Shown piece by piece: positions 5,952 through 7,896 of a DNA stretch of 7,896 nucleotides. Every line of letters starts with the position of its first letter. Position 1 is the stretch's first letter. The notes beneath the pieces are model-generated. The model was not told where the DNA came from and searched no databases. It saw only the letters and a program-made list of their open reading frames with translations. Source of the stretch: Clostridia bacterium (lineage in GTDB: Bacteria; Bacillota; Clostridia; UBA1381). A program made the translations under genes and the position numbers. Location: assembly GCA_900770405.1 (NCBI GenBank), contig CAAGKL010000222.1, positions 1-7,896 of the forward strand. The letters are read 5' to 3'.

Positions 5952-5980
5952 AATAAAAGCATAATGTATATTTACTTTAT

Positions 5981-6016
5981 GAGTGGACTTTTCGAGAAAG
6001 GTCCACTCTTTCGTTT
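5981..6016 (+). terminator. Attenuator-like hairpin in the rimP-nusA leader
   Basis: GAGTGGAC (5981-5988) pairs perfectly with GTCCACTC (6001-6008). A T.G pair and TTT/AAA extend the stem to about 12 bp with a CGAG loop. TTTCGTTT follows, an interrupted U tract. It begins about 23 nt after the predicted transcription start and precedes the rimP ribosome site. It may be a partial terminator controlling the operon, possibly through NusA itself, and it may also stop read-through from ilvE. Confidence 0.6.
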
Positions 6017-6051
6017 GAAAGGACGAATTTTGCGGGAGGTGTGTTTTAAAG

Positions 6052-6510
6052 GTGGCACAAAAAGCGGAAACCGCGGCGTATGAAATAGGCGATAAAATCG
6101 CCGCCGAGCAGGGCGTAAGCCTTGTGTTTGCCGAGTACAAGAAGGAGGACGGCGAGTATTATTTAAGGCTGTTCATCGATAAGCCGGGCGGGGTCGGGCT
6201 TGATGACTGCGAAAAATTTTCGCGCCGGTTTTCCGATGAAATCGACAAATGCGACCCGACCGATGGGGCGTATATACTCGAGGTGTCCTCGCCGGGGGCG
6301 CAGAGAAAGCTCACCTGTGAGCGGGAATTTCTGCACTATATCGGCACCGAGGTCGAGGTCAAGCTCTACGCGGCAAGGGACGGAAGGAAGGAATTTTCCG
6401 GCGTGCTGAAGGATTTTTCCGATGATACTGCATATATCGAAACGGACGGCGGGGTCGTCGCCGTTGCGAAAAAGGACGCCGTTTATATAAGGTTACTGTT
6501 CAGATTTTAG
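6052..6510 (+). CDS. rimP: Ribosome maturation factor RimP
   Basis: A 152-residue protein of the RimP (formerly YlxS/YhbC) family, which binds the free 30S subunit and is needed for its late assembly. Family signatures are LRLFIDKPGGVGLDDCEKFSRRFSDEID (38-65, N-terminal alpha/beta domain) and LEVSSPG (76-82) before QRKLTCEREFLHYIG. A C-terminal Sm-like barrel follows, from about 92 to 152, ending KKDAVYIRLLF. The start is GTG at 6052, 10 nt after GGGAGGTG (6034-6041). It is first in its operon, 22 nt before nusA, in the conserved Firmicute order rimP-nusA-ylxR-ylxQ. The identification rests on motifs, length and synteny together. Confidence 0.95.
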   Translation: MAQKAETAAYEIGDKIAAEQGVSLVFAEYKKEDGEYYLRLFIDKPGGVGLDDCEKFSRRFSDEIDKCDPTDGAYILEVSSPGAQRKLTCEREFLHYIGTEVEVKLYAARDGRKEFSGVLKDFSDDTAYIETDGGVVAVAKKDAVYIRLLFRF

Positions 6511-6513
6511 GTG

Positions 6514-6521
6514 AAAGGGAG
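6514..6521 (+). promoter_or_regulatory. Ribosome binding site deciding the nusA start
   Basis: AAAGGGAG ends 11 nt before the ATG at 6533 but only 2 nt before the in-frame TTG at 6524. The ATG is therefore the likely start, and it also gives the family-typical MNEELLKAL beginning. Confidence 0.7.
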
Positions 6522-6532
6522 TTTTGAGAAAA

Positions 6533-7567
6533 ATGAATGAAGAATTATTGAAGGCGCTCAACGAGCTGTGCGCGGAGAGAGGACTTGAAAAGGATGTGAT
6601 CCTCGATGCGCTCGAGGCGGCGCTGGTAGCGGCGTACAAGAGAAATTTCAACTCGGCGCAGAATGTTGCGGTGCAGATGGACAGAACGACCGGCGCGATA
6701 CACGTTTACACGCAGAAAAACGTCGTTGAGGAAGAGGATTATGTTGACCCGCAGGAGGAAATCCTCTTGGAGGACGCGAAGAAAATCAGCGGCAAGTATG
6801 AGGTCGGCGACGTTGTGAATATCGAGGTTACACCGCGCAACTTCGGCAGAATTGCGGCGATGACCGCAAAGCAGGTTATAACCCAGCGTATCCGCGAGGC
6901 GGAGCGCGGCATTACCTACAGTGAATTTGCCGAGAAGGAAAATGACATCGTGACAGGTAGAATAAGCCGCATCGAGCGCGGGAACGTGTTTGTCGACATC
7001 GGCAAGCTCGAGGCGATGCTGCCCGTATCCGAGCAGACACCGAACGAAAAATACGAGGTCGGACAGCTGCTCAAGTGCTATGTTGCCGAGGTTCGCAACG
7101 GCACAAAGGGCACGCAGATAACCGTGTCGCGCACGCATCCGGGTCTTGTCAGACGGCTCTTCACCTTTGAAGTGCCGGAAATTTCCGACGGGCTCGTGAA
7201 GATTGTAAATGTTGCGCGTGAGGCGGGGTCAAGGACGAAAATCGCGGTGTACGCGGAAGATCCGAACATCGACCCGCAGGGCGCGTGCATAGGTCCGAAG
7301 GGCGTGAGAGTGCAGGCAATCGGCGAGGAGCTGCACGACGAGAAAATCGACATTGTAAAATGGAGCGAGGACCCCGCGGAATTTATCGCGGCGAGCCTGA
7401 GCCCTTCAAAGGTGCTCAGCGTCGAAATCGACGAGGAGGAAAAGAGCGCAAAGGTGACGGTGCCCGAATATCAGCTTTCGCTGGCAATCGGAAAAGCGGG
7501 ACAGAATGTTCGCCTTGCCGCAAGACTGACAGGCTGGAAAATAGATATTTCCGCCGGCAAGGAATAA
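6533..7567 (+). CDS. nusA: Transcription termination/antitermination factor NusA
   Basis: A 344-residue NusA from the ATG at 6533. NusA binds RNA polymerase near the RNA exit channel, promotes pausing and hairpin-dependent termination, and takes part in rRNA antitermination. Domains in order are an RNA-polymerase-binding N-terminal domain (1 to about 125, with AALVAAYKRNFNSAQNV), an S1 domain (about 137-200, DIVTGRISRIERGNVFVDIG) and the linker SRTHPGLVRRLFTFEVPEI. KH1 (about 232-285) has the IGPKG loop at 253-257, and KH2 (about 295-344) has IGKAGQNVRLAARLTGWKIDI. Both KH loops keep their G-x-x-G. The protein stops right after KH2, as in Gram-positive NusA; the acidic repeats of E. coli NusA are missing, which is normal for the group. 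It lies between rimP and ylxR as in Bacillus and clostridia. A hairpin in the operon leader could allow feedback control by NusA. Confidence 0.98.
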   Translation: MNEELLKALNELCAERGLEKDVILDALEAALVAAYKRNFNSAQNVAVQMDRTTGAIHVYTQKNVVEEEDYVDPQEEILLEDAKKISGKYEVGDVVNIEVTPRNFGRIAAMTAKQVITQRIREAERGITYSEFAEKENDIVTGRISRIERGNVFVDIGKLEAMLPVSEQTPNEKYEVGQLLKCYVAEVRNGTKGTQITVSRTHPGLVRRLFTFEVPEISDGLVKIVNVAREAGSRTKIAVYAEDPNIDPQGACIGPKGVRVQAIGEELHDEKIDIVKWSEDPAEFIAASLSPSKVLSVEIDEEEKSAKVTVPEYQLSLAIGKAGQNVRLAARLTGWKIDISAGKE

Positions 7568-7583
7568 GACGGGAAGTGATTTT

Positions 7584-7877
7584 GTGGCGCATCAGCCTGA
7601 GAGAATGTGCGCGGCGTGCCGCACAAGGCACAAAAAAAGCGAGCTTTTGAGAGTTGTGCTGTCGCAGGACGAAATTGTTTGCGATGTGCGCCAGAAGCTT
7701 TTGGGACGCGGCGTTTACGTTTGCAAGAACGCGGCGTGCGCGGAGCTTCTGAAGAAGAAAAAATCGCTTTCGCGCAGCTTTAAAAGAAATGTTCCCGAGA
7801 CGGTGTATGACGCGGTTGCGGCAATATGTGCCGGCTCGGATTTACCGGATGACGGGGAGTGTGAGGGAATTGGATAA
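7584..7877 (+). CDS. ylxR: YlxR/RnpM family RNA-binding protein (DUF448)
   Basis: A 97-residue protein with the YlxR signatures. The N-terminus MAHQPERMCAACRTRHKKSELLRVV has Cys9 and Cys12. LLGRGVYVC (39-47) follows, then Cys52 and a lysine-rich helix KKKKSLSRSFKR (57-68). The two cysteine pairs could bind a metal, though this is only inferred. B. subtilis YlxR has been reported to bind RNase P and modulate its activity (hence RnpM); older work treated it as a nucleoid or RNA-binding regulator. The start is GTG at 7584, with GGGAAGTGA (7571-7579) just ahead, 16 nt after nusA. The last roughly 17 residues are acidic and do not resemble the core family. Its position between nusA and ylxQ is the conserved one. 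Confidence 0.93.
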   Translation: MAHQPERMCAACRTRHKKSELLRVVLSQDEIVCDVRQKLLGRGVYVCKNAACAELLKKKKSLSRSFKRNVPETVYDAVAAICAGSDLPDDGECEGIG

Positions 7878-7896
7878 AGCGCTGGGAATGCTGGGG
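7870..7896 (+). CDS. ylxQ: Start of a YlxQ-like ribosomal protein L7Ae-family gene (3' end outside window)
   Basis: Nine codons are visible before the window ends, reading (M)DKALGMLG. This resembles the usual beginning of YlxQ/L7Ae-type proteins in clostridia (x-KxLxxLGLA), which bind kink-turn RNA. The proposed start is TTG at 7870, about 10 nt after GGGGAG (7854-7859), so the gene overlaps the end of ylxR by 8 nt. An in-frame GTG at 7861 is an alternative but is too close to that ribosome site. The call leans mainly on the conserved order nusA-ylxR-ylxQ-infB. Confidence 0.6.

Noticed and set aside
5979..6083. Small open frame starting MSGLFEKGPLF across the rimP leader hairpin
   Set aside because: It has no ribosome site and its sequence is produced by the inverted repeat; the stem-loop is the simpler explanation.
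6545..7138. A 197-codon open frame on the - strand
   Set aside because: It lies opposite nusA, whose S1 and N-terminal domains fully explain the sequence.
1..7896. Mobile element, CRISPR array, tRNA, phage or defence genes
   Set aside because: No direct-repeat array, transposase, integrase, attachment-like repeat or tRNA-like structure was seen on either strand.

Overview
The window looks like a chromosomal segment of a moderately GC-rich Firmicute, probably a gut-type Clostridia. The signs are strong AGGAGG-type ribosome sites, sigma-A-like promoters, frequent TTG and GTG starts, and the rimP-nusA-ylxR-ylxQ gene order typical of Firmicutes. A short Firmicute-style NusA without C-terminal acidic repeats and a pyruvate kinase with a fused PEP-utiliser-type C-terminal domain fit the same picture. 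The taxonomy is an inference from gene content; no rRNA is present. There is no sign of a mobile element, phage, CRISPR array, tRNA or defence system. Every long protein belongs to a known core-metabolism or housekeeping family.

Region 1 (1-1286, + strand): the end of a pyruvate kinase gene, then four bases later a D-2-hydroxyacid dehydrogenase most like glycerate dehydrogenase/hydroxypyruvate reductase. The region closes with a long perfect hairpin flanked by A and T runs. The hairpin serves both this gene and the converging ilvC.

Region 2 (1290-4486, - strand): ilvB-ilvN-ilvC, a compact branched-chain amino acid operon. It encodes acetolactate synthase large and small subunits and ketol-acid reductoisomerase, the first two steps from pyruvate to valine, leucine and isoleucine precursors. 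It has a consensus promoter at 4653-4681 and a leader of about 160 nt with GC-rich stem-loops.

Region 3 (4487-4830): a divergent control region between ilvB and ilvE. It contains two dyad repeats over the ilvB promoter, a good ilvE promoter and weak CodY-like sequences. No T-box signature was seen.

Region 4 (4831-5892, + strand): ilvE, the branched-chain aminotransferase that finishes the pathway, so the two divergent units encode early and final steps of one pathway.

Region 5 (5893-7896, + strand): a new promoter and a leader hairpin, then rimP, nusA, ylxR (rnpM) and the first codons of a ylxQ-like L7Ae-family gene. This operon handles ribosome maturation and transcription elongation/termination and is cut by the window edge.

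I found no novel system. The points most worth checking are the regulatory architecture of the ilv intergenic region, the attenuator-like hairpin ahead of rimP, and several family-atypical active-site residues: His in place of the conserved Trp in IlvB, Tyr in place of the swivelling-domain His in pyruvate kinase, and basic residues where an NAD-selecting Asp is expected in the dehydrogenase.
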